The translations under genes were made by a program, and so were the position numbers. Positions 50,919-58,333 of a DNA stretch of 64,000 nt are shown in pieces. How positions within the stretch are numbered: position 1 is the stretch's first letter; each line of letters starts with the position of its first letter. Source of the stretch: an uncultured Pseudomonadota bacterium (GTDB lineage: Bacteria > Myxococcota_A > UBA796 > SXON01); the NCBI GenBank assembly GCA_903885375.1, contig CAISIK010000081.1, forward strand, positions 1 through 64,000, read 5' to 3'. The notes below the pieces were generated by a model. That model worked only from the letters and a program-made list of their open reading frames with translations. It was not told the origin of the DNA and made no database searches.

Positions 50919-50942
50919 GTGACGCCCGTTACAAGGCAGGCC

Positions 50943-51626
50943 GTGCCCGACCGCATCCTGCTCATCGAAGACGATCCCTCCATCCTCCGGGGCCTGGAGC
51001 TGAACCTCAGCCTCGATGGGTACGAGGTCCGGGCCGCGCTCGATGGCCCGTCCGGCGTGCGCACCGCCACCGAGTGGAAGCCCGACCTCGTGCTGCTCGA
51101 CATCATGCTCCCAGGCATGAACGGCTACGAGGTGTGCCGCGAGCTGCGAAAGCGGCAGCTCACCATGCCGATCATCATCCTCAGCGCCAAGATGAGCGAG
51201 CCCGACAAGGTGATGGGGCTCGACATGGGCGCCGACGACTTCGTCACCAAACCCTTCGGGCTCTCGGAGCTGCTGGCCCGGATCAAGGCCAACCTCCGTC
51301 GCAGCCGCCCGGCCGCCGCCCCGCTCCTGCGCTTCGGCGATGTTGTGGCCGACTTCACTGCCGGCGAGGTGCGCCGCGCTGGCGAGGTGGTCGACCTCAC
51401 CGCCAAGGAGCTCCAGCTCCTGCAGTACCTCGCGAAGAACGACGGCCGCGTCGTCACCCGCCAGATGATCCTCGATGCGGTTTGGGGCCACGGCTACTTC
51501 GGCACCGAGCGCACGGTGGACAACTTCATCACCCGCCTGCGACAAAAGCTCGACGCCGAGGAGCCCGCACACTTCTTCACCGTGCGCGGAATGGGCTATC
51601 GCTTCCGCGTGGAGCCCTCCCGATGA
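50943..51626 (+). CDS. OmpR/PhoB-family response regulator
   Basis: A 227-residue two-component regulator. The receiver has the acidic pair in LLIEDDPS, the phosphoacceptor Asp53 in LLDIMLPG, and Lys103 in VTKPFG. From about 130 comes a winged-helix DNA-binding domain (LTAKELQLLQYLAKN, GTERTVDNFITRLRQKL). GTG 50943 is preferred to GTG 50919 because AAGGCAGG stands before it and the homology begins at once. No histidine kinase gene is near, so it is an orphan within this window. The next gene overlaps by ATGA. Confidence 0.9.
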   Translation: MPDRILLIEDDPSILRGLELNLSLDGYEVRAALDGPSGVRTATEWKPDLVLLDIMLPGMNGYEVCRELRKRQLTMPIIILSAKMSEPDKVMGLDMGADDFVTKPFGLSELLARIKANLRRSRPAAAPLLRFGDVVADFTAGEVRRAGEVVDLTAKELQLLQYLAKNDGRVVTRQMILDAVWGHGYFGTERTVDNFITRLRQKLDAEEPAHFFTVRGMGYRFRVEPSR

Positions 51627-52747
51627 AGCGCTACGCCGTGTTGTTCCTGCTCACCGGGTGCCCGAAGGCGCCGGAGGATGTCCGCACCGTCAAGGTCGCC
51701 GCGCCGGCTTCCACGGAGCCCGCCGCCCCGCTCCTGCCGCCGCGCGCCGAGCCCCGCTCCAGCTGGCGGGCCGGCTACACCCAGGCCGAGCCGGTGCTCC
51801 GCAAGGTGGAGGATGCGTGGGGGTTCACGCTCGGCGGCCCCATCACCTCCCCCATCGTGGCCGATGCGTCGCAAGTCTACGCCACTGCCAACGACACCGT
51901 GTACGCCTTCTCGGCCGACGGCAAGCGCCTGTGGCAGACCCGGCTGGTCGGCGCTCACGGTGTCGTCGCCACCGGCGGCTCCGTCGTGGCCGGGGGCGTG
52001 GATGGCCGCGTCCACTTCATGGACCGGACCACCGGACGCGACTCGAGCGTCACGGAGCGCGGCGGTTCCCTCGTCGGCTGGCCCGTGGCCATCGATGGCG
52101 GCTGGGCCTGGATCACCGCGGAAGGCACCGTCGTCACCAACACCGGCTGGCTCGTGACCACGGGCACCCGTCCGATCGGGCGGCCCGCCTCCGACGAGAG
52201 CTTCGTCTACCTCGTGACCGCCGACCGCCGCGTGCTCGTGGTGGGGGCAAAGGGCGTGGAGTGGGAGGCGCCGTTGCCCGCAGACCCGGTCGACGGGCCC
52301 GCCCTCGACGAGGACAACGTCTACGTGAGCTTCGCCGCGAAGGACGGCAAACCCGGGGGGGTTATCGCGATCGGGCGCTGGGGGCCGATGATGGGCAAGG
52401 AGCGCTGGCGCTTCGTCAGCGAATTCGAACCGCTGGCGGCCGTGGGGGCCGACACCGGCATGGTGTACTCCCCCGACAAGGACGGCAACGTCTACGCCCT
52501 CGACGTCTTCACCGGCGAGCTGCGGTGGAAGTCGGAGGGCTTCGGCGAGTTCACCACGCAGCCGCTGGTCACCCGCGGCAGCATCTACGTGGGCAACAGT
52601 GATGGCCGCCTGAGCCGGATCGACACCTATGACGGCGGTCGTGCGTGGGCGGCCAACCTCGGCTCCCCGGTCACGGGACAACCCACGATCGTGGACGGAA
52701 AGATCGTGGTGGGCCTGGCCAACGGCCGGATCGTGGGGCTGCAGTAG
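51623..52747 (+). CDS. lipoprotein with PQQ-type beta-propeller
   Basis: A 374-residue lipoprotein (KRYAVLFLLTGC). Repeated blades such as VYAFSADGKRLWQTRLVG, VYALDVFTGELRWKSEGFG and IDTYDGGRAWAANL follow the PQQ/BamB-like pattern ending in an aromatic W. The fold resembles BamB of the outer-membrane assembly machine, but a direct BamB role is not shown; the N-terminal linker with PAAPLLPPR is unusual. ATG 51623 overlaps the regulator stop, so the two are made together. Confidence 0.72.
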   Translation: MKRYAVLFLLTGCPKAPEDVRTVKVAAPASTEPAAPLLPPRAEPRSSWRAGYTQAEPVLRKVEDAWGFTLGGPITSPIVADASQVYATANDTVYAFSADGKRLWQTRLVGAHGVVATGGSVVAGGVDGRVHFMDRTTGRDSSVTERGGSLVGWPVAIDGGWAWITAEGTVVTNTGWLVTTGTRPIGRPASDESFVYLVTADRRVLVVGAKGVEWEAPLPADPVDGPALDEDNVYVSFAAKDGKPGGVIAIGRWGPMMGKERWRFVSEFEPLAAVGADTGMVYSPDKDGNVYALDVFTGELRWKSEGFGEFTTQPLVTRGSIYVGNSDGRLSRIDTYDGGRAWAANLGSPVTGQPTIVDGKIVVGLANGRIVGLQ

Positions 52748-52772
52748 GGGGCTGCGGCAGGGGGCCCTCCCG

Positions 52773-54395
52773 CTACGGTGCGACGTCGAGGGAGAGGTGC
52801 TCGCGTTTGGACAGGTCGGCAGCCCCGAGCTGCCGGAGGGCGGCGAGGCCAGCTTCGCTGTAGGTCACCCGGTAGAAGCCCGCGCCGGTGGCGTTGCCGA
52901 GCACCCAGGCCGGGCAGCCCTCCATCGGAACGAGCGTCGAGTCGCGGAGGAGGACGACCTTCGTCTCTTGCCCGGCCACACGGAAAAATACGGGCAACGG
53001 ACCGGCAGGCGCGCTGGCCGCGCCGCGTACAACCGTGAGCGATACCCCGGGCTCGGAGCCGCCGCAGCGCCAGCCCACGGTGACCGTGGGCGTGCCCGCC
53101 TCCTCGAGCAGACCGGCGAGCACCTCGGCCACGGGCAGGTCGGGCCAGGCGGCGGCGAGGTGGGCCAGGAAGCTGGGGGTGTCCGAGTGCCCGTCGATGC
53201 GCGCGGCGACGCATTTCCGAAGCACCACTTGCAGCGAGTCGAACCCGCTCGGCACGAGGCTTCGCCATGCGTCCAGCATGGCGAAGAGCGCGCCGGCTCC
53301 CCACTGCTGCCGAGGCGTGAACACCACCGTGTCGGAGGGGAAGGACGTCACGTGCACCGGCCCCGGCGTGCCCGTTCCCAGCCCCGGCTGCCAGATATCG
53401 GCAGCCAACTCCGCGGTGGGGGCCGTGGAACCCCAGTACGCAGGACCTTCGGAGAGCCAGATGTCCGCCCAGCTCGACGGCGACACCCTGTCCCCGAACC
53501 AGAAGTGGAGCAGCTCGTGGCGCAAGACCATGTGCAACCAGAAGCCGAGGGAGTTGGAGCCCAGCACCACGAGGCCCGGGTTCTCCATGGCCCCGAACCG
53601 CCCCCCGACGGGAGCGACCACCACGTCGAGCTTCGGCCAGGGCAACGGCGCATCCATCCAGTCCTCCGCCCATTTCACCGCCGGGCCCACCTGACCGAGG
53701 ACCGACTTGAGCACGGCTGGCGAGGTGGCGAGTACGTCGACCGTGTTCCTGGCGCGGCCAACCTCCGTCGCGGACCCCGCCACGAACGGCCCCGCCGCGA
53801 CCGCCACGAGGTAGCTCGGCAGGGGGGGAGTGCGTGTAAATCCCCACTTGTTCGTTTCGTGCGCGCGCACCAGCGTGGCCGCGGCGGTGTTGGAGGCCAC
53901 CCGGAAGGCGACGGGGGCTTCGACGTCTACCGTCCACGGATGTTTGAACCGGGGCTCGTCGAAGGAAGGAAAGGCGTCCCGGGCGTGGTTCGGTTCGAAG
54001 TGCGTGAACAGGTACCGCTGGGAGTCCGCGAAGGTGGCGAGGAAGCCCCCCGGCGCCCGCGTGGACACGGGAGCCGTGAACTCCAGGGCAAGGGTGGCGG
54101 CACCCGGCTCGATCGGGGCAGGGAGACGAATCCGGAGCGCACCCGTGGTGCCAGCGCCGCGTGTCCACCCCAGCGGCACGCCCCCTCCGCCGCGGGCGTT
54201 CTCGAGTGCTGCGGCCCGGATGCGCACCGCCTTGCCACAGTCGAGCCGCAGCTCCGCGGTGGGCTCGCCGACCGACAGCGCGTAGCGCACCCGCCCGCGC
54301 ACCGGCCCCCGTTCGCCGACCTCGAGGTGCAGCCAGGCCTCGGTGGGGGCGAGCTCCGCGCGGGCGGAGACGAGGAAGAGCACCACGGCGAACAT
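52773..54395 (-). CDS. secreted M1-family zinc aminopeptidase
   Basis: A 540-residue M1 metallopeptidase with a signal peptide (MFAVVLFLVSARA). Residues 268-272 are GAMEN, the N-terminal-amine-recognition motif, and HELLH (293-297) with Glu316 exactly 18 residues on gives the HExxH-x18-E zinc site. It is shorter than PepN-type enzymes, lacking most of the C-terminal helical domain. It should remove N-terminal residues from peptides outside the cytoplasm, maybe for scavenging. Convergent with the propeller lipoprotein, 25 bp apart. Confidence 0.88.
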   Translation of the reverse strand: MFAVVLFLVSARAELAPTEAWLHLEVGERGPVRGRVRYALSVGEPTAELRLDCGKAVRIRAAALENARGGGGVPLGWTRGAGTTGALRIRLPAPIEPGAATLALEFTAPVSTRAPGGFLATFADSQRYLFTHFEPNHARDAFPSFDEPRFKHPWTVDVEAPVAFRVASNTAAATLVRAHETNKWGFTRTPPLPSYLVAVAAGPFVAGSATEVGRARNTVDVLATSPAVLKSVLGQVGPAVKWAEDWMDAPLPWPKLDVVVAPVGGRFGAMENPGLVVLGSNSLGFWLHMVLRHELLHFWFGDRVSPSSWADIWLSEGPAYWGSTAPTAELAADIWQPGLGTGTPGPVHVTSFPSDTVVFTPRQQWGAGALFAMLDAWRSLVPSGFDSLQVVLRKCVAARIDGHSDTPSFLAHLAAAWPDLPVAEVLAGLLEEAGTPTVTVGWRCGGSEPGVSLTVVRGAASAPAGPLPVFFRVAGQETKVVLLRDSTLVPMEGCPAWVLGNATGAGFYRVTYSEAGLAALRQLGAADLSKREHLSLDVAP

Positions 54396-54501
54396 GGGCG
54401 CCCACCCTAACTGGCCGAATGCCTTCGACTCCGCCGGGCTGGACGCACGGGGCGCCCCCCGGTTTTTGCCCAATCGTCGCGCGCGGGCGGCGTTTCCCTG
54501 T

Positions 54502-54509
54502 GCTACACC
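54502..54509 (+). promoter_or_regulatory. putative -10 box for a leaderless GTG start
   Basis: GCTACACC ends exactly 6 nt before the GTG at 54516. Only GC-rich spacer lies between, with no Shine-Dalgarno. Confidence 0.42.
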
Positions 54510-54515
54510 GCGGCC

Positions 54516-55694
54516 GTGCTCACCCTCCTTCTCCTGGCGTGCCAGAACGACTCCGACCTCCAGCGCGTGCGGAAGGACCCGGAAGTCACCATCACCACCC
54601 CCACGCTCGGCGCGATCTTCCGCGCGGGTGAAGGTCCCATCATGGCCAGCGCCACGGTGGCCGACAGCTTCACCCCGCTCGGCGATCTCGAGATCACCTG
54701 GCAGCTCGATGGTTTCGAGGGCGTGGCCGAGCCCTACGACACCGGCGTGGCCGACTGGGAGCTCCCCCTCACCGATGGCGACCTCGGCGAGCACACCCTG
54801 GGCGTCACGGTGGTCGACTCCGATGGCGACAGCGCCACCGCCTCGGTCACCTTCACGTTGGCGGGCCCCCGCGGGGTGCCCACGGTGGAGATCACCAACC
54901 CCCTCGATGGCGCCAGCTTCCGCCTCGAAGACAGCATCACCTTCCAGGGTACGGCCTCCGACACCACCACCCCGGCGGGCGACCTCGTGCTCCGCTGGGA
55001 GGCGGATGGCGTGGAGCTCCCCGGCGCGATCACCCAGGATGGCGCCTCCATCCTCGTCTCCACCCTTCCGGCCGGCGCCCACACCATCACGCTCTTCGCC
55101 ACCGATCTCGACGGCGAGATCGGCCAGGACAGCATCGCCGTTCTCGTAGAGGATGTGCCCGTGGAGGCCGAGCCCGGCGACCTCGTCTTCTCCGAGATGA
55201 TGGTCGACCCCGACGCCGTGGATGACACGGTGGGCGAGTGGGTGGAGCTCTACAACACCAGCGGCAGCACCATCAACATCGGCGGCTACAGCTTCCACGA
55301 CGACGACGTGGATGCCTGGACGCTCGAAGGCGAAATCCTCGTGGCGCCCTACGACTACGTCGTCCTCTGCGCGGACATCGACCTCGCCGTGAACGGCGGC
55401 GTCCCGTGCGACGCGGGCTTCTTCCGCGACTCCACCGGCAACGGGCTGGCGCTCGCCAACGGGGAGGATGAGGTGGTGCTCTCCCGCCCCGACGGCACCG
55501 CCATCGACGGCCTCCACTACGACGAGACCTGGTACGCCCACGGCTTCGCCATCGGCGTGGATCCCGCCTGGCAGCGTTCGGGCGACAACGACGACCCCAC
55601 CCACTGGTGCGCGCAGGTCACCGTGATCACCACGAGCGGGGAGCCCGGCACCCCCGGCCAGGCCAACGATCCCTGCGAGGTCGACGAGCTCTGA
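54516..55694 (+). CDS. lipoprotein with Ig-like and lamin-tail domains
   Basis: A 392-residue lipoprotein: VLTLLLLAC puts the lipobox Cys at position 9 with no charge. Two Ig-like repeats (about 25-110 and 112-210, starting PEVTITTPTLGAIF and PTVEITNPLDGASF) are followed by a lamin-tail domain (LVFSEMMVDPDAVDD, GEWVELYNTSGSTINIGGY, VVLSRPDGTAIDGLHY). LTD domains in bacteria are often found in secreted nucleases or surface proteins; no nuclease motif is present here. The next gene shares one base with its stop. Confidence 0.8.
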   Translation: MLTLLLLACQNDSDLQRVRKDPEVTITTPTLGAIFRAGEGPIMASATVADSFTPLGDLEITWQLDGFEGVAEPYDTGVADWELPLTDGDLGEHTLGVTVVDSDGDSATASVTFTLAGPRGVPTVEITNPLDGASFRLEDSITFQGTASDTTTPAGDLVLRWEADGVELPGAITQDGASILVSTLPAGAHTITLFATDLDGEIGQDSIAVLVEDVPVEAEPGDLVFSEMMVDPDAVDDTVGEWVELYNTSGSTINIGGYSFHDDDVDAWTLEGEILVAPYDYVVLCADIDLAVNGGVPCDAGFFRDSTGNGLALANGEDEVVLSRPDGTAIDGLHYDETWYAHGFAIGVDPAWQRSGDNDDPTHWCAQVTVITTSGEPGTPGQANDPCEVDEL

Positions 55695-56035
55695 TGGCCT
55701 CGCCGCTCACCACCCATGTGCTCGACACGGCACGCGGCGTGCCCGCTGCCGGGATGGCCATCACCCTCGCGCGATGGGGCGCGACCGGCTGGGCGAACGT
55801 GGCCGAACGGGTCACCAACGCCGATGGCCGCGTGGTCGATCTGCTCGGTGAGGGTGAGCTCCAACGAGGGCGATGGCGGCTCGCCTTCGACGTGGCGGGC
55901 TACTACGCCCGCATGGACACCCCCTGCTTCTTTCCCGAAGCGGAGCTTGTTTTCGAGGTGACGGACCTCGGCCGCCACCACCACGTGCCGCTGCTCGTCT
56001 CGCCCTACAGCTTCAGCACCTACCGGGGCAGCTGA
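55694..56035 (+). CDS. uraH: 5-hydroxyisourate hydrolase
   Basis: A 113-residue transthyretin-related protein. It begins THVLDTARGVPAAGM and ends HHHVPLLVSPYSFSTYRGS; the terminal YRGS tetrapeptide is the hallmark that separates hydroxyisourate hydrolase from transthyretin. It hydrolyses 5-hydroxyisourate to OHCU in urate breakdown. No urate oxidase or OHCU decarboxylase gene is nearby, so it is an orphan here. ATG 55694 shares one base with the stop of the lipoprotein gene (TGATG), an odd partner for a purine enzyme. Confidence 0.93.
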   Translation: MASPLTTHVLDTARGVPAAGMAITLARWGATGWANVAERVTNADGRVVDLLGEGELQRGRWRLAFDVAGYYARMDTPCFFPEAELVFEVTDLGRHHHVPLLVSPYSFSTYRGS

Positions 56036-56193
56036 GCGCCCCTCCGATGGGGCAACCGCATCGCGATGGGGCGCCGGGGCCCCGCTCCTCGGCAAGAGCG
56101 CGAAACGGCGAGGCGGGTTCGAGGCTGGTTGTTCCACCGCCTCGACTCCGCGGACGTGGCACGACGTTTGCTTTGCACACGGTGGGGGGTCCC

Positions 56194-57138
56194 GTGCGCC
56201 GTTTCATTCCGCTCTGCTTCACCATCGCCTGTTCCGACTACGCGCTCGAAGGGGGCAGGGTGGACCCGGCGCCGCGGCCGGAGGACGATCAGCAGGTGGA
56301 CAGCGAACACGAGGACCTCTTCGAGGTGGAGGCCGTGCTCGCCGACCTCGTCTTCTTCGGCGACACCTCCTCCTCCATGGCCGAGGAGCTCGCCGAGATG
56401 GGCGCGCAGATCGAGGCCTTCACGGCGCGGCTCGAGGAGGGCGACGCCGACTGGCAGATGGTGGCCGTGACCGGCCCGACCGGCTGCAACCAGGGGGGCA
56501 TCTTCACGCCCGACACCCCCGACCTCGCCGCCGCCTTCGGCGCCGGCATCGCCACCCCGCCGGGCGAGGACGAGGTGGACGAGTGGGGGCTCCACAACAC
56601 CACTACCGCGCTCGAGAACACCGACGAAGGTGAGTGCAACGCGGGGCTCCTCCGCGAGAACGCCAACGTGCAGGTGATCGTGCTGTCCGACGAGGCCGAC
56701 CACTCGCCGGGCTGGGACCTCGGCGATGCCGGCTACCAGGCCGCCTACGTGGCCCGCATGCGCGAGGCCGTGGGCACCGGCGGCTCGTTCTCGCTGTCGG
56801 CCGTGACCGGCGACGACCCCACCGGCTGCGTGGCCGCGAGCGGCGCCACCGCCGAGCGTGGCGCCGGCTACCTCGAAGCCGCCGCCGCCACCGACGGGAG
56901 CTTCGTGTCGATCTGCGGCGAGTGGGCCGGCGGCCTCGCGCTCATCGCCGAGTCGGCCGCGAGCCAGCGCACCTTCACGCTCAGCACCGACCCCCTCCCC
57001 GAGACGCTCTCGGTGGCCGTGAACCGCGAGGTCCGCACCACATGGAGCTTCGACCCCTCCACGCGCTCGCTCCACTTCTCGGCCAACGGGCCCCGCGCCG
57101 GCGATGTCGTGAGCATCCGCTACGAGGCCGCGCCCTAA
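56194..57138 (+). CDS. lipoprotein with VWA-like domain
   Basis: A 314-residue predicted lipoprotein (RRFIPLCFTIAC). The mature part opens with acidic residues, then LVFFGDTSSSMAEELAEM, where DTSSS matches the DxSxS MIDAS metal site of VWA domains, with NVQVIVLSDEADHS as a later strand. A terminal Ig-like stretch follows. Such proteins bind ligands through Mg. GTG 56194 is chosen because GGGGGGT precedes it and the signal starts there. The last four bases overlap the convergent PA14 gene. Confidence 0.72.
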   Translation: MRRFIPLCFTIACSDYALEGGRVDPAPRPEDDQQVDSEHEDLFEVEAVLADLVFFGDTSSSMAEELAEMGAQIEAFTARLEEGDADWQMVAVTGPTGCNQGGIFTPDTPDLAAAFGAGIATPPGEDEVDEWGLHNTTTALENTDEGECNAGLLRENANVQVIVLSDEADHSPGWDLGDAGYQAAYVARMREAVGTGGSFSLSAVTGDDPTGCVAASGATAERGAGYLEAAAATDGSFVSICGEWAGGLALIAESAASQRTFTLSTDPLPETLSVAVNREVRTTWSFDPSTRSLHFSANGPRAGDVVSIRYEAAP

Positions 57139-57758
57139 GGGCATGCATGGATGCCGACGGCATCTGAATTCCAGCGGAACCAGAAGCCGCTCCCGCTGGT
57201 GTGCCGCTCGGCCATGTAGAGGTCGAGCTGGTGGCGGCCGGCGGTGAGCGCGGTCACGAAGGTCGTGGCCTCGACGGCGTGAACGCCCGGCAGGGCGCCG
57301 GCAATCGTGCCGTCGATGTAGGCCCAACCATCGTCGTCGCTGCCGAGCTCGAACGCGACCACCACGTCCTCCACCACATCGAGCGTCGCCACCCAGTGCA
57401 CCGCGAAGTATTGTGGATCACCCGGCAGGCCCGTGTTCACGGGCCACCACTCCTCGCCGAATTCGAGGCCGGGATCCACCTGCCGGAACGCGAAGTAGGC
57501 AGGATCCCACCAGTCGTGGTTGGCGGGGACATCGCCGGTGCGGTCGCCCTCGTCGAGCTCCACCTCGGGGTGGTCGGCGGGGAGGTTGAAGTAGTCCGCG
57601 TAGTAGCCGGCGTCGCAGTCCGCCAGGTCCGGCTCGTCGGCGGAGTCGTCGGCGCGGGCGTGCAGCGGCGGGGTGTCCTCCTCGGGCGGCTCCGAGACCG
57701 TCGCGGAAGGGACGCCGAGCTCGTAGTCGGAGCACGCAAGGAGGCAGGCGAGGAGCAT
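57135..57758 (-). CDS. lipoprotein with PA14-like domain
   Basis: About 207 residues from ATG 57758 (MLLACLLAC, lipobox Cys at 9), or a little more from ATG 57806; neither start has a Shine-Dalgarno. The mature part resembles PA14: GYYADYFNLPADHPEVELDE, HWVATLDVVEDVVVAFELGS, DDDGWAYIDGTI, AGRHQLDLYMAERHTSG. PA14 domains bind carbohydrates on secreted proteins. Final Cys near the C terminus could pair with the one at DCDAGYY. Confidence 0.7.
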   Translation of the reverse strand: MLLACLLACSDYELGVPSATVSEPPEEDTPPLHARADDSADEPDLADCDAGYYADYFNLPADHPEVELDEGDRTGDVPANHDWWDPAYFAFRQVDPGLEFGEEWWPVNTGLPGDPQYFAVHWVATLDVVEDVVVAFELGSDDDGWAYIDGTIAGALPGVHAVEATTFVTALTAGRHQLDLYMAERHTSGSGFWFRWNSDAVGIHACP

Positions 57759-57862
57759 GCGGAGGGGCAATGCAAGGGCCGTGCCGCTCAAGCACCCCGA
57801 TTCCATGCGGATCGTGAGCGGAGGTGGGGCACGCTTGCCCCGGCCGTGGTGGGCCGCTGCCC

Positions 57863-58333
57863 CTACAGGCCGTCCAGCCCGGCGCGGTCGATCACGAGCC
57901 GCGTCGGGGCGATCGCCGGAACGGGCAGCGGCACCGTGCCGGCAGCCAGCGCCGCGGCCAGCTGCCGCTCGCCTTCTGCCGCAGTGACCGTTTCGGGGAG
58001 GGTCTCCGCCCCGAAGTACACGGCCACCTCGCGCCCGAGCGGGCCCGGCACCACCACCACGATCCGCCCGGCCTCCACGTCGCGGCGCAGCACCTCCGCG
58101 GGCGAGGCACCCACGTAGAGCACGGGCTGCGGACCGTTGCGGAGCACCAGCCAGGCGGGGTCCACGTCGACGACGAGCACCGTGCCGCCGCGCACCTCGG
58201 GGTGCTCCGCGGACCAGTCCGAGCGGTAGGCGGCGCCGAGGGAGAAGGGCGTGGCGGAGAGGATGCCGCGCACGGGCGAGGGCTCGCCGGCGGTGGCCGC
58301 TTGCAAGAGGAGCACGAAGGCGAACCAGTTCAT
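57863..58333 (-). CDS. small secreted protein of unknown function
   Basis: A 156-residue protein with a signal peptide (MNWFAFVLLLQAATAGEPSP). No family recognised; the mature part is Val/Leu-rich and probably beta-alpha (TVLVVDVDPAWLVL, RDVEAGRIVVVVPG). ATG 58333 overlaps the stop of the alpha/beta hydrolase gene (ATGA), so it is produced with that enzyme and may act with it. Confidence 0.55.
   Translation of the reverse strand: MNWFAFVLLLQAATAGEPSPVRGILSATPFSLGAAYRSDWSAEHPEVRGGTVLVVDVDPAWLVLRNGPQPVLYVGASPAEVLRRDVEAGRIVVVVPGPLGREVAVYFGAETLPETVTAAEGERQLAAALAAGTVPLPVPAIAPTRLVIDRAGLDGL

Noticed and set aside
47334-51572. A 1412-codon open frame on the minus strand, and similar long antisense frames at 1605-4520, 4441-6792, 52773-55604 upstream part and 40-43 kb plus strand
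   Set aside because: They are antisense to genes with clear family motifs, are rich in His, Arg, Gly and Ala, and reflect G+C-rich codon bias rather than real genes.
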